Shown here: in pieces, positions 47,996 through 56,699 of the stretch
Layout: each line of letters starts with the position of its first letter
Numbering within the stretch: position 1 is the first letter of the stretch
Assembly (NCBI RefSeq): GCF_005771675.1
Contig: NZ_VAJM01000005.1
Span: forward strand, 186,001 to 250,000
Direction: 5' to 3'
Length of the DNA stretch: 64,000 bases
Source: Hymenobacter jeollabukensis
Lineage (GTDB): Bacteria > Bacteroidota > Bacteroidia > Cytophagales > Hymenobacteraceae
The notes under the pieces: generated by a model
What the model saw: the letters and a program-made list of their open reading frames with translations, nothing else
What the model was told of the DNA's origin: nothing
Database searches by the model: none
Position numbers and translations under genes: made by a program

Positions 47996-50584
47996 ATGTT
48001 TCCCCGCGCCCTTCTTGTTCTGCTGCTGAGTCTGCTCTTGAGCTGGCAGGCCAGTGCCCAAAAAACGACCGATGGCGCTGCCACGGCCGCCGCTACCCCG
48101 GCGACCAAAAAACACCTCCAGGCCGCCCGCATCAGCGGCGGCATCAAGCTCGACGGGGTACTCGACGAGGCGGCCTGGCAGCAGGCCTCCATTGCCACCG
48201 ACTTCATCCAGAACCGGCCCAACCCCGGTCCGCCCGAAAAGCACAAAACCGAGGTGCGCGTGCTCTACGACGACGCCAACCTCTACGTGGGCGCCATCAT
48301 GCACGACGTGAGCCCCGACTCCATCATGCGCGAGCTGGGCGCCCGCGACAACTTCGGCAACACCGACTTTATCGGCATCTTTCTCGATACCTACCACGAC
48401 AAGCTCAACGGCTACGGCTTTTTCGTGACGACGGGCGGGGTGCAGATGGACGCGCGCTACTCCCCCGCCGGCGGCGAGGATTTCAACTGGAATGCCGTGT
48501 GGGACTCGCGCACGGCCATTCAGGGTACCGACTGGGTGGCCGAGCTGCGCATTCCGTACTCGGCCATCCGCTTTGCCAACCAGCCCGAGCAGCTTTGGGG
48601 CATCAACTTTATGCGCCAGCGCAAAAAGGAAAACCAGGCCTTTTTCTGGAACGAGGTGAAGCCCGCCGTCGACGGCTTCGTGAACCAGTGGGGCACCCTG
48701 GAAGGCGTGCGCGACATCAAGCCCCCGCTGCGCCTCTCGCTCACGCCCTATGTGTCGGGCTACGTGAACCACTACCCCTTCGACGAGCAGGGCAAGCGCA
48801 ACACCTCGACCTCGTTCAACGGCGGGGCCGACGTGAAGTGGGGCATCAACGAAAGCTTCACCCTCGACGCGACGCTGGTGCCCGACTTCGGGCAGGTGCA
48901 GAGCGACAACCAGGTGCTCAACCTCTCGCCCTTCGAGGTGCAGTTTGCCGAAAACCGGCAGTTCTTCACCGAGGGCACCGAGCTGTTCAACAAGGGCGGC
49001 CTGTTCTACTCCCGCCGCGTGGGCGCCCAGCCCATCGGCTTCGGCAACGTGAGTGGGCAGCTGCGCAAGGGACGCTACGACGCCGAGAACCGGCGCATCG
49101 CGGGCGAATACGTGGTGCAGAATCCGGGCGTGACGCAGCTGCTGAACGCGACCAAGGTCTCGGGCCGCACCAAGAACGGGCTGGGCGTGGGCGTGTTCAA
49201 TGCCCTCTCGGGCGACGTGTACGCCACCCTGCAGGACAGCGCCTCGGGCGAGCGGCGCAAGGTGCTCACGCAGCCCTTCTCGAACTACAACATCGTGGTG
49301 CTCGACCAGTCGCTGAAAAACAACTCCTACGTGTCGCTGATCAACACCAACGTGACGCGCTGGGGCCAGACCTACGACGCGAACGTGACCGGCGGCCTTT
49401 TCCGCTTCGCCAACAAGAAAAACTCCTACGCCGTCGACGGGCGCGTGGTGTACTCGCGGCGGCGCGGCACGGTGTTCGGCGCCGAGGACCAGATCGACGA
49501 CCGGGACGGCTACAAGTACCGGGTGAGCGTGGGCAAAATCAGCGGGGCCTTTACCTGGAACCTCTCGCACGGCATCGAATCGGGCACTTACAACCCGAAT
49601 GATCTGGGTATCCTGTTCGGCAACAACAACATCTCCCAGGAGCTTTACATGAGCTACAACAAGTACAAGCCCTTCTGGAAGGTCAACAACTTCTACTCCT
49701 GGTGGGGCGTGGCCCATTCGCTGCTCTACGAGCCCACGCGCTACCAGAACCTGAACGTGTACGGCGGCTGGAACACCACCTTCACGAAGCTGTTCCTGAC
49801 CACCGGCATGAACTTCGACGCCAACCCGGTGACGCGCGACTACTACGAGCCGCGGCAGTACCCGCTGGGCCAGTATTGGGTGCGCGTGCCGGCCAACGCC
49901 AACGTGGGCGGCTTTATCTCCTCGGACTACCGCAAAAAGCTGGCCCTGGACCTGAACGCCGGCGTGCGCCTCTACGAAGCCGACGGCCGCCTGCCGCGCC
50001 CGCGCCGCGCTGGCTACGGCCTGGGCTTCTCGCCGCGCTACCGCGTGAATAACCGCCTGAACTTCCGCTACAGCATCGACTGGAACTACTCCCACAACCA
50101 GATCGGCTACGTCAACGGCGGGATGAGCAGCAAGCAGCCGCTGGATCAGCCCTTCCTCAACGACGTGGTGCTCGGCCGCCGCGACGTGGTGACGGTGTCG
50201 AACGTGCTGCAGGCGGCTTACACCTTCACCAACCGGATGTCCTTGACCATCCGCACGCGCCACTACACCAGCAACGTGCGCTACCGCGACTTCGCCCGCC
50301 TCACGCCCGGCGGCGGGGAAGAACTGGTGGACTACCGCCGCAACCGCGACAACACCTACAACGCCTTCAATGTGGACATGGTGTACTCCTGGTGGTTTGC
50401 GCCCGGCTCGCAGATCAGCGTGGTCTGGAAAAACGCTGGTTCTTCGGAACTGCTGGCCAACCAGGCTACCCCGCTGTACTTCGACAACCTGTCGAACACC
50501 ATCAACACTCCGCACAACAACTCGTTGTCGGTGAAAATCCTTTACTACCTCGATTACCTGACGCTGCGCCCGCGTCGGGGGTAA
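47996..50584 (+). CDS. DUF5916 outer-membrane protein with carbohydrate-binding-like N-terminus
   Basis: An 862-residue exported protein (signal peptide about 1-22). Residues 40-230 form a family-9 carbohydrate-binding-like beta-sandwich (ISGGIKLDGVLDEAAWQQAS; NTDFIGIFLDTYHD). The remainder is the DUF5916 region, predicted as a large outer-membrane barrel (DATLVPDFGQVQSDNQ, FAENRQFFTEG). No known activity. The first in-frame codons from 47819 overlap the hairpin and were rejected; MFPRALL is the start with a proper signal peptide. It could be part of the BlaI-controlled region, but the hairpin suggests otherwise. Confidence 0.85.
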   Translation: MFPRALLVLLLSLLLSWQASAQKTTDGAATAAATPATKKHLQAARISGGIKLDGVLDEAAWQQASIATDFIQNRPNPGPPEKHKTEVRVLYDDANLYVGAIMHDVSPDSIMRELGARDNFGNTDFIGIFLDTYHDKLNGYGFFVTTGGVQMDARYSPAGGEDFNWNAVWDSRTAIQGTDWVAELRIPYSAIRFANQPEQLWGINFMRQRKKENQAFFWNEVKPAVDGFVNQWGTLEGVRDIKPPLRLSLTPYVSGYVNHYPFDEQGKRNTSTSFNGGADVKWGINESFTLDATLVPDFGQVQSDNQVLNLSPFEVQFAENRQFFTEGTELFNKGGLFYSRRVGAQPIGFGNVSGQLRKGRYDAENRRIAGEYVVQNPGVTQLLNATKVSGRTKNGLGVGVFNALSGDVYATLQDSASGERRKVLTQPFSNYNIVVLDQSLKNNSYVSLINTNVTRWGQTYDANVTGGLFRFANKKNSYAVDGRVVYSRRRGTVFGAEDQIDDRDGYKYRVSVGKISGAFTWNLSHGIESGTYNPNDLGILFGNNNISQELYMSYNKYKPFWKVNNFYSWWGVAHSLLYEPTRYQNLNVYGGWNTTFTKLFLTTGMNFDANPVTRDYYEPRQYPLGQYWVRVPANANVGGFISSDYRKKLALDLNAGVRLYEADGRLPRPRRAGYGLGFSPRYRVNNRLNFRYSIDWNYSHNQIGYVNGGMSSKQPLDQPFLNDVVLGRRDVVTVSNVLQAAYTFTNRMSLTIRTRHYTSNVRYRDFARLTPGGGEELVDYRRNRDNTYNAFNVDMVYSWWFAPGSQISVVWKNAGSSELLANQATPLYFDNLSNTINTPHNNSLSVKILYYLDYLTLRPRRG

Positions 50585-50600
50585 GCCGGTAGAGCAATAC

Positions 50601-50663
50601 CGCGAACCGCCAGAAGACGAAGCTAACGTGCTCTTCGTCTTCTGGCGGTTCGCGCTATTTTTG
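50601..50663 (+). terminator. Strong intrinsic terminator
   Basis: Perfect 22-bp stem (50601-50622 with 50633-50654), loop of 10 nt, followed by CTATTTTTG. It ends the DUF5916 gene. Confidence 0.92.
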
Positions 50664-50666
50664 CGT

Positions 50667-51056
50667 ATGGCCCAACACCTCGGTAACATCACCCTGCTCG
50701 TCGCGGATTACGACGAAGCCATCCAGTTTTACGTCAATAAGCTCGGCTTCGAGCTGCTGGAAGACACCGACCGCGGTGAAGGCAAACGTTGGGTGCGCGT
50801 GGCCCCGGCTGGCGCGGGCAGTCCGGCGTTGCTGCTGGCTCAGGCCGCTACCGAAGAGCAGCGGGCCCAGGTCGGCAACCAGGCCGGCGGGCGCGTGTTT
50901 CTCTTCCTCAACACCGACGACTTCCAGGGCGACTACGCCCGCTACCAGGCCGCCGGGGTGCAGTTCCTGGAAGAGCCGCGCCACGAAGACTACGGCTCGG
51001 TGGTCGTCTTCGCCGACCTCTACGGCAACAAGTGGGACCTGCTGCAACTGAAGTAG
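50667..51056 (+). CDS. VOC-family (glyoxalase-like) protein
   Basis: A 129-residue vicinal-oxygen-chelate protein with two beta-alpha-beta units: HLGNITLLVADYDEAIQFYVNKLGF (quoted in part) and GVQFLEEPRHEDYGSVVVFADLYGNKWDL. The metal positions are His3-4 at the start and Glu near PRHEDYG. It may act in detoxification or ring-opening; the substrate is unknown. The ATG at 50667 lies only 3 nt after the terminator T-tract, so the leader must be very short or the gene is read through. Confidence 0.85.
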   Translation: MAQHLGNITLLVADYDEAIQFYVNKLGFELLEDTDRGEGKRWVRVAPAGAGSPALLLAQAATEEQRAQVGNQAGGRVFLFLNTDDFQGDYARYQAAGVQFLEEPRHEDYGSVVVFADLYGNKWDLLQLK

Positions 51057-51190
51057 GCGGCGCCGTTGCGTGACCAGTAGCCGGAGCTGTCAACCGAATA
51101 GTGAAGCTGGAAGTGTAGGCTGTGCAGGCAAGCAACCGGCCTGATTAAGCCCCAGAAGCAGCTTCTGAGGGTTGTTTACTCATTTGGGAA

Positions 51191-51379
51191 GGTTCGTAAG
51201 TCGTTTCCGAAGGTTCAGGAAGACTTCCCGAGGTTTAGTTAAGAACTTCCGAACCCTCGGAAGTCACTTCCGAGGATTAGCTAAGAACTTCCGAGGGTTC
51301 GGGAAGGACTTGGGAAGGTTCGGAAGTAAGTTCCGAGGGTTCAGAAGTGACTTCCGAAGGTTAGGAAACGACTTCCAAA
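51191..51379. repeat. 21-bp degenerate tandem repeat, locus 2
   Basis: Nine units of exactly 21 bp start at 51191, 51212, 51233, 51254, 51275, 51296, 51317, 51338 and 51359. The consensus resembles GGTTCGGAAGTnACTTCCGAG, itself nearly palindromic. The heptad-like frame from 51172 has only a TTG start and no ATG. The repeats end 40 nt before the meaB stop codon (minus strand), in the same setting as locus 1. They make up most of the 363-nt gap 51057-51419. Confidence 0.88.
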
Positions 51380-51419
51380 TCTTCCGGCAGAAGCAAACAG
51401 CGCTGCCGACGACTACGGA

Positions 51420-52406
51420 CTAAGCCCCGCCGTCCAGCCCGAGCAGCTCCGCCGCCGCCGCGAAGGCCGACTGCTGCCCGCTCATCACCCGCTGCTGCAG
51501 CTCGGGCAGGCGGGCTGCTACTTCGGGCCGGGCATAAAACCGCTCTTCCAGCGCCTCCCGGATGCTGTGCTGCAGCCACTGCAGGTTCTGCTCCTGCCGC
51601 CGCTGCCCGAAGTAGCCGTTGCCCTGCGTCAGCGCCAGGTAACGGCCGATTTCCTCCCACACGCCCGCCACGCCTTCGCCCGAGAGGGCCGAGCAGGTGC
51701 GCGCCACCGGCGCCCAGCCCGAGGTGGCGTGCGGAAACAGCCTCAGGGCCGACTGATACTCCACCCGCGCCCGTTTGGCGGCCAGCTCGTTGCCCGAGTC
51801 GGCCTTGGTGATGACCACCGCGTCGGCCATTTCCATGATGCCGCGCTTGACGCCCTGCAGCTCGTCGCCGGCACCGGCCAGCATCAGCAGCAGGAAGAAG
51901 TCGACCATGCCGTGCACGGCGGTTTCGCTCTGGCCCACGCCCACGGTTTCCACGAAGATGACGTCGTGGCCCGCCGCCTCGCAGAGCAGCAGCGCCTCGC
52001 GGGTGGCGCGGGCCACGCCGCCCAGCGAGCGGCCGGCGGGGGAGGGGCGGATGAAGGCCTGCGGGTGCGCCGCCAGCTGATTCATGCGCGTTTTGTCGCC
52101 GAGGATGCTGCCGCCGCTGCGCTGGCTGGTGGGGTCGACGGCCAGTACCGCGAGGCGGTGGCCTTCGTCAACCAAATGCATGCCCAGGGCTTCGATAAAG
52201 GTGCTTTTGCCCACGCCGGGCACGCCGGTAATGCCCACCCGCACCGAGTGGCCAGTATGGGGCAGCACGGCGGCCAGCACCTCCTGCGCCAGGGCCTGGT
52301 CGGCGGGCAGGGTGCTTTCGACGAGGGTAATGGCGCGGCTGAGCACGAGCCGGTCGTGGGCCCGCAGGCCCTGGATGTACTGGTCGGCGGTGAGGCGTTT
52401 GGGCAA
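51420..52406 (-). CDS. meaB: Methylmalonyl-CoA mutase-associated GTPase MeaB
   Basis: A 328-residue G3E-type GTPase that guards the B12 cofactor of methylmalonyl-CoA mutase during loading and reactivation. Walker A is Gly61-VPGVGKST-69; the ETVGVGQSE and ITKAD motifs follow. The protein ends with a helical region. A TTG start at 52406 (TTGCCCAAACGC) is the only reasonable one. No mutase gene adjoins it in the window. It pairs functionally with the acyl-CoA carboxylase at 28199 in the propionate route. Confidence 0.95.
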   Translation of the reverse strand: MPKRLTADQYIQGLRAHDRLVLSRAITLVESTLPADQALAQEVLAAVLPHTGHSVRVGITGVPGVGKSTFIEALGMHLVDEGHRLAVLAVDPTSQRSGGSILGDKTRMNQLAAHPQAFIRPSPAGRSLGGVARATREALLLCEAAGHDVIFVETVGVGQSETAVHGMVDFFLLLMLAGAGDELQGVKRGIMEMADAVVITKADSGNELAAKRARVEYQSALRLFPHATSGWAPVARTCSALSGEGVAGVWEEIGRYLALTQGNGYFGQRRQEQNLQWLQHSIREALEERFYARPEVAARLPELQQRVMSGQQSAFAAAAELLGLDGGA

Positions 52407-52565
52407 AGCGAGCGGGTAATAGGCCGATTTTCAGCGGCTACTCATCGATTCGTAACGCGGCGGCTTTGGTTCGGACGCTTAAATGTAGCTACTTGCCCCG
52501 GCGTTGCGCCCATGTGCTGTTATCCTTCGGCGGCGTTGCTGTTCTCTTCTCTCTACCTCCTTCGC

Positions 52566-53966
52566 ATGAAACTACTTGTACCCGGTCTGGCCCTGGGCGC
52601 CCTAGCGCTGGCGCCGCTGAGCCTGCACGCGCAAAACGAGCTGAGCAACTTCGGCTCGACGGGCCGCGGCGGCGTGGCCAATACCTTCGTGAGCGACTAC
52701 CAGGCCATCGGCATCAACCCGGCCAACCTGGCCCGCATCGGCAGCCCCAAGTTTTCTATCGGCCTGCTGCAGTACGGCGTGGGCATCGGCTCCCAGTCGC
52801 TTACGCGTGAGCAGATGCTGCGCTTCGTCAAGCGCGTGGACGACAAGCTGACTGCGGCCGAAAAGCAGGAGCTGGCCAAGGCCTTCACCTCCGACAACGC
52901 CCTGAACCTGAACGCCGACGTGATGACCTTCGGGGCTTCGGTGGATATTCTGGGCATTGGCACGGTGGCCGTTAGCAACCAGCAGCGCGTGGTGACGCAC
53001 ATGGGGCTGAACAAGAACATGGCCGAAATCCTGTTCCTGGGCAAGAACGCGCCGATTTACCAGCAGTACACCTCCGGCACCACCATCCCGCTGGTGTCGA
53101 CGGCCTTGCAGGGCACGCGCCTGCAGATGAGCTGGCTGAACGAGTTCAACGTGGCCTTCGGCCGCCGCCTGCTCGACAACGACATGTTCCAGCTCTCGGC
53201 TGGCGTGGGCTACCGCTACATCGAGGGCGTGGGCGTGGTCGATATCCGGGCCGAGGACGGCAAGCTCGAAGCCTTCGGGGCCGTGTCGCCGCTGTTCGAC
53301 ATCAACTACGGCAAGCTGGCGCAGAACCCGCAGTTCAACTACAAGCACGGCGGCTCGGGCCTACGCCCGGTGGGCACCGGCAACGGCGTCGACCTCGGGG
53401 CGTCGATGGAAATCGGCAAGTCGCTGCGCCTGGGCCTCTCCGTTACCGACATCGGCAGCATGACCTGGAAGGGCAACCTGCTCACGGCCAACGACCAGAA
53501 GCTCAAGCAGCTCAGCTCCGAGGGTATTGGCTCGTACAATCTCTTCAAGGAAGTGACCCAGCTGGTGACGGCTGGCACCGACAGCCTCTTCCAGTACCAG
53601 CCCAGCGCCAGCCGCAAGGAAAGCCTGCCCACCAAGCTGCGCGCCGGCGCGGGCCTGCGCATCAGCGAGTATTTCGAGGTGGGCGTGGATGCCACCCTGC
53701 CCATGAACGACGTGGCCGGCAACCTGCCCAAACCCTTCGTCGGCGCCGGCATCGACTACAAGCCGGTGCGCTGGCTGCGCCTGAGCAGCGGCCTGAGCGG
53801 CGGCGCGGGCTACGGCTTCAGCCTGCCCCTGGGCGTCACGCTGGCCACCAAGCACTACGAAGCCGGCATCAGTACCCGCGACCTGGTGGGCCTGTTCACC
53901 TCCGAGCACCCCTACGTGTCAGTAGCCGCCGGCTTCCTGCGCTTCAAGTTCGGGGAGCAGAAGTAA
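52566..53966 (+). CDS. DUF5723-like outer-membrane protein
   Basis: A 466-residue exported protein (signal peptide about 1-22). The start of the mature part has the repeat-like phrase STGRGGVANTFVSDYQAIGINPANLA, matching the DUF5723 type, followed by alternating strands typical of a beta-barrel (LRAGAGLRISEYFEVGVDA; FVGAGIDYKPVRWLRLSSG). The end is a strong strand, RFKFGEQK. Probably an outer-membrane protein, perhaps a channel. The start MKLLVPGLA at 52566 is preferred. Confidence 0.8.
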   Translation: MKLLVPGLALGALALAPLSLHAQNELSNFGSTGRGGVANTFVSDYQAIGINPANLARIGSPKFSIGLLQYGVGIGSQSLTREQMLRFVKRVDDKLTAAEKQELAKAFTSDNALNLNADVMTFGASVDILGIGTVAVSNQQRVVTHMGLNKNMAEILFLGKNAPIYQQYTSGTTIPLVSTALQGTRLQMSWLNEFNVAFGRRLLDNDMFQLSAGVGYRYIEGVGVVDIRAEDGKLEAFGAVSPLFDINYGKLAQNPQFNYKHGGSGLRPVGTGNGVDLGASMEIGKSLRLGLSVTDIGSMTWKGNLLTANDQKLKQLSSEGIGSYNLFKEVTQLVTAGTDSLFQYQPSASRKESLPTKLRAGAGLRISEYFEVGVDATLPMNDVAGNLPKPFVGAGIDYKPVRWLRLSSGLSGGAGYGFSLPLGVTLATKHYEAGISTRDLVGLFTSEHPYVSVAAGFLRFKFGEQK

Positions 53967-53982
53967 TGTTGGGTGAGGCGGT

Positions 53983-54210
53983 AAAAGGCCGTCATCCTGA
54001 GCGCAGCGAAGGACCTTCCTCGCACCCTGCATCGCGGCTGATGCCAATGTGTTGACTTTCTTCAATAGCAAAAAGAAGCGCAGCCACCTACTATGGTGGC
54101 TGCGCTTTTACGTTAATGCGCTCATCCAAAAATCGTCTGCTCGTTGTTTGCAGCGGCGGTGCAGGGTTCGAGGAAGGTCCTTCGGCTGCGCCTCAGGATG
54201 ACGGCCTTTT
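53983..54210. repeat. Dispersed palindromic element, copy C, with internal terminator
   Basis: AAAAGGCCGTCATCCTGAGC (53983 on) and the inverse CTCAGGATGACGGCCTTTT (to 54210) bracket a central 13-bp hairpin (54076-54088 with 54095-54107) that ends in T/A tracts and looks like a bidirectional terminator. It lies in the gap between two convergent genes. Confidence 0.85.
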
Positions 54211-54233
54211 TACCCCGTTACCTATCCACCCAA

Positions 54234-55331
54234 CTACTTAAAATAGCTCTGGATGAAGATGGGCAGGCCGAGCTTGCCGCGGCGGCCGCCGAGCTTGATG
54301 CCGTCGTCCGTGTACTTGGCGGCCAGGCCCAGGGCGTTGGGGTTTTCGATGACGCCGAGGAAAGGGTTGTCTTCGCGGGCCACGTAGATGCGGCCGTCGG
54401 GCCCAAGCTGCAAGGAGCCGATTTTGCGGTTGGCGGAGTTGCCCACGGCGGTTTTGGTGCCGGTTTTCAGGTCGACCTGCCACACCTGGGCGTTGCCGCC
54501 GCCGTTGCCGTTGCTGGTGGCGTAGAGCTTCGAGCCGTCGGACGAAAATTCCACCCCGTAGGCTTCCTCGAAAGGCCCGTACGACTTGGGGTTTTTCACC
54601 AAGCCGGTGGCGTTGTCGAAGTCGAACACCTCCACCTTATTCGCCTCGCGCCAGATGGCCACGGCCAGCTTCTTGCCGTCGGGCGAGAATTTCATGCAGC
54701 CGATGGCGTTGCGGCCCGGGCCGGCGTGCATGGCGCCCACGTTGCTCAGAATGGGCTTGGTCTGCACCCCGTCGGGCGTGACGAGGTAGCTCACGAAGGC
54801 GTTGGAGTTCCAGCGGTGGCCCACCATCCAGATGTCGCGGCCGTTTTTGTGGCGCACGGCGGCCAGCTTCTCCGCCACCGGCGAGATGAGCAGGCCGTTG
54901 CTGCGCTTCACGTCGCCCATGCCCTCGGCGTCGGTCATGTCGACCACGGAGTAGCGCATGCCCACGCTGTTGCCCTCGGCGGCGGTGGTGAAGATGTAGA
55001 ATACGTTGCCGCTGCCCGGGTCAGGGATGATGAGGGCGCTCTGCGAGGAGGACTTGCTGCCCGCCAGGTTTTTACCGTTGGGCATGAGCTGGTGCTGGCG
55101 GTTCCACACGTACACGCCGTTGGTATAGAACAGCAGCTGCCCGCGCGAGGTGGTGGCCACCGAGGAGCCTTCGTAGGTGCTGAGCTTGCCGTCGAGCAGC
55201 GGGGTGGGGGCACCCTGGCGGAAATCCAGGCCGGCTTCCTGCCCAAAGTACCAAATGGAAGCCTGTTGCTGGGCCTGGGCGGCGGTGCCGACAAGCAGCA
55301 GGGCCAGCGCGGAAACGAAACGAGCGAACAT
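54234..55331 (-). CDS. Secreted beta-propeller (WYFG-type), stand-alone
   Basis: A 365-residue exported protein (signal peptide 1-19). It begins with SIWYFGQEAGLDF and FYTNGVYVWNRQHQLMPNG, the opening of the propeller found in many T9SS-secreted adhesin-like proteins. A second part has CMKFSPDGKKLA and GVEFSSDGSKLY blades. It ends PIFIQSYFK, where relatives continue into PKD and sorting domains. Those are absent, so it is a propeller alone. No T9SS signal is visible; function unknown. Confidence 0.75.
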   Translation of the reverse strand: MFARFVSALALLLVGTAAQAQQQASIWYFGQEAGLDFRQGAPTPLLDGKLSTYEGSSVATTSRGQLLFYTNGVYVWNRQHQLMPNGKNLAGSKSSSQSALIIPDPGSGNVFYIFTTAAEGNSVGMRYSVVDMTDAEGMGDVKRSNGLLISPVAEKLAAVRHKNGRDIWMVGHRWNSNAFVSYLVTPDGVQTKPILSNVGAMHAGPGRNAIGCMKFSPDGKKLAVAIWREANKVEVFDFDNATGLVKNPKSYGPFEEAYGVEFSSDGSKLYATSNGNGGGNAQVWQVDLKTGTKTAVGNSANRKIGSLQLGPDGRIYVAREDNPFLGVIENPNALGLAAKYTDDGIKLGGRRGKLGLPIFIQSYFK

Positions 55332-55409
55332 AAGCAGGAGAATTGCAGCGGTTGAGGCCTTCAACGCAAGACCGTGCCAATTTGTGATGCGTCAGATGCG
55401 GATGTTAGG

Positions 55410-55490
55410 AGCCCGCAGAGGGCGCGGAAGATTCGCAGAAGGCGCTGAGCTCTGCATCCTCTGCGTAATCTTCCGCGCCCTCTGCGGGCT
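55410..55490. repeat. 24-bp perfect inverted repeat with imperfect extension
   Basis: Arms 55410-55433 and 55467-55490 (AGCCCGCAGAGGGCGCGG at one end) pair perfectly, with further pairing (CGCAGA) after a one-base bulge. It lies in the gap between the divergent or parallel minus-strand genes and has no T-tract. Confidence 0.8.
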
Positions 55491-55523
55491 AAAGTCGTTG
55501 CGGAATCCAAGTGACAAGCCTCG

Positions 55524-56093
55524 TCACACCGCCCACTCGCCGGCCGTCAGCCGGGGCAGCAGCTGGCGCACGATGCGGTAGCTCAGGCCCCAGAGCTTAT
55601 GCTCCCCGATGCGGATAAACGACACCGGCGCGGACCGGGGCCAGCCGTCGAGCTGCCAGTCTTCGGTGGCGTGGCGGGCGGGGTCGAGCAGCTCGGCCAC
55701 GGATACTTCCAGCACTTCCGTTACCTCACGCTCCAGCCAGCGCCATACCGCCGGGCGGCTGATGCGCCCCAGGTAGGGCGTGACGCGGTAGCCGGTGGTG
55801 AGCGTGCTGATGACCGGCAGCTCGGCCAGCACCTGTACGGCCTCGCGCGGCAGGTATACTTCTTCCTCCGCCTCGCGCAGGGCCGTGTCGAGCAGGGAAG
55901 TGTCGGTAGGGTCTTGTTTGCCGCCGGGAAAGGCCAGCTGCCCGCCGTGCACGCCGAAGTTGCTGCGCACCAGCAGCACCAGGCGCAGCTCCCCGGCATC
56001 GTCGCGGTACACGGGCACGAGTACGGCCGCCTCGCGCAGCTGCGGGTCCGCGGGCGGCAGGTTGGTTTCGTCCGGCGCTATCAGGCCGTCCAC
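55524..56093 (-). CDS. NUDIX hydrolase (CoA pyrophosphatase-like)
   Basis: A 189-residue protein with a NUDIX box at residues 57-79 (GGKQDPTDTSLLDTALREAEEEV, partly quoted), preceded by VHGGQLAFP, the marker of the CoA pyrophosphatase (NudL/Nudt7) group. It would cleave CoA to phosphopantetheine and ADP derivatives. A GTG start at 56093 overlaps the VOC stop by 13 nt, indicating coupling. No ATG exists in the proper place. Confidence 0.85.
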   Translation of the reverse strand: MDGLIAPDETNLPPADPQLREAAVLVPVYRDDAGELRLVLLVRSNFGVHGGQLAFPGGKQDPTDTSLLDTALREAEEEVYLPREAVQVLAELPVISTLTTGYRVTPYLGRISRPAVWRWLEREVTEVLEVSVAELLDPARHATEDWQLDGWPRSAPVSFIRIGEHKLWGLSYRIVRQLLPRLTAGEWAV

Positions 56094-56545
56094 GACTGCA
56101 GCTCGATGACGTTGCACTCCGGGTCGGCCACGTAGGCCCAGGTAATGGCACGGCCCAGCGGCGTCATCTGCGTGACGACTTCGCCCAGGGCCGAGCCGCC
56201 TTCGGCCACCACCACGGCGCGGGCGGCGGCCACGTCGGGCACTTCGAAGGCAATGTGGCCGAAGCCGGGGCGGTTGGGGGCGGTGCGGGCGCGGTTGGTC
56301 AGCGGGTCGTAGCCGAAGATTTCCAGCGTGGGGCCGCCGGGGCCGTGGCCGGGCAGGCGCAGGTGCACGCCGCGCTGCCGGGGGGCGCGGGCCTGGCCCC
56401 CGCTCAGGGCTTCGTCCTGGTAGTCGCGTTGGGGAGAGGTCCGGGTGCAGCCAAATACCCGCTCGTAGAAGGCGGCCAGGGCTTCCCAGTCTTCGGCGGT
56501 GAGGTTGGTGTGGGCGTAGCGGGCGGAGAGTAGCGGCGTATTCAC
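56081..56545 (-). CDS. VOC-family protein, second copy
   Basis: A 154-residue VOC protein with RYAHTNLTAEDWEALAAFYERVFGC at the front and a second half GFGHIAFEVPDVAAARAVVV and ECNVIELQSW. His and Glu positions correspond to the metal site. It is longer than its cousin at 50667 and shares only general fold features. Its stop overlaps the NUDIX gene. The substrate is unknown. Confidence 0.85.
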   Translation of the reverse strand: MNTPLLSARYAHTNLTAEDWEALAAFYERVFGCTRTSPQRDYQDEALSGGQARAPRQRGVHLRLPGHGPGGPTLEIFGYDPLTNRARTAPNRPGFGHIAFEVPDVAAARAVVVAEGGSALGEVVTQMTPLGRAITWAYVADPECNVIELQSWTA

Positions 56546-56699
56546 TAGTGTGTCGGGCGTTGGCAGGTAAAGCAGGACTCAGAACGAATGGGCAATATAC
56601 CCATTGCGCCCAACCCGGCACGAATATTCAACCCCGCAACCCCGAGCATAACGAATGCAGCTGGCTACAACGGCTGACGCCACACCGCCATGCTCATTG

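Noticed and set aside
50656-50663. TATTTTTG as a promoter for the VOC gene
   Set aside because: It coincides with the T-tract of a very strong terminator and lies 3 nt before the ATG, so a start site would fall inside the gene.
47933-50692. Antisense frame of 919 codons over the DUF5916 gene
   Set aside because: Same reasons as the other long shadows: the plus strand has a signal peptide and family motifs, and the antisense sequence matches nothing.
51172-51423. Frame of 83 codons with repeated GRF/RGF heptads in locus 2
   Set aside because: Only a TTG start exists, with no promoter, and the sequence is fully explained by the tandem repeat. Coding remains possible but unsupported.
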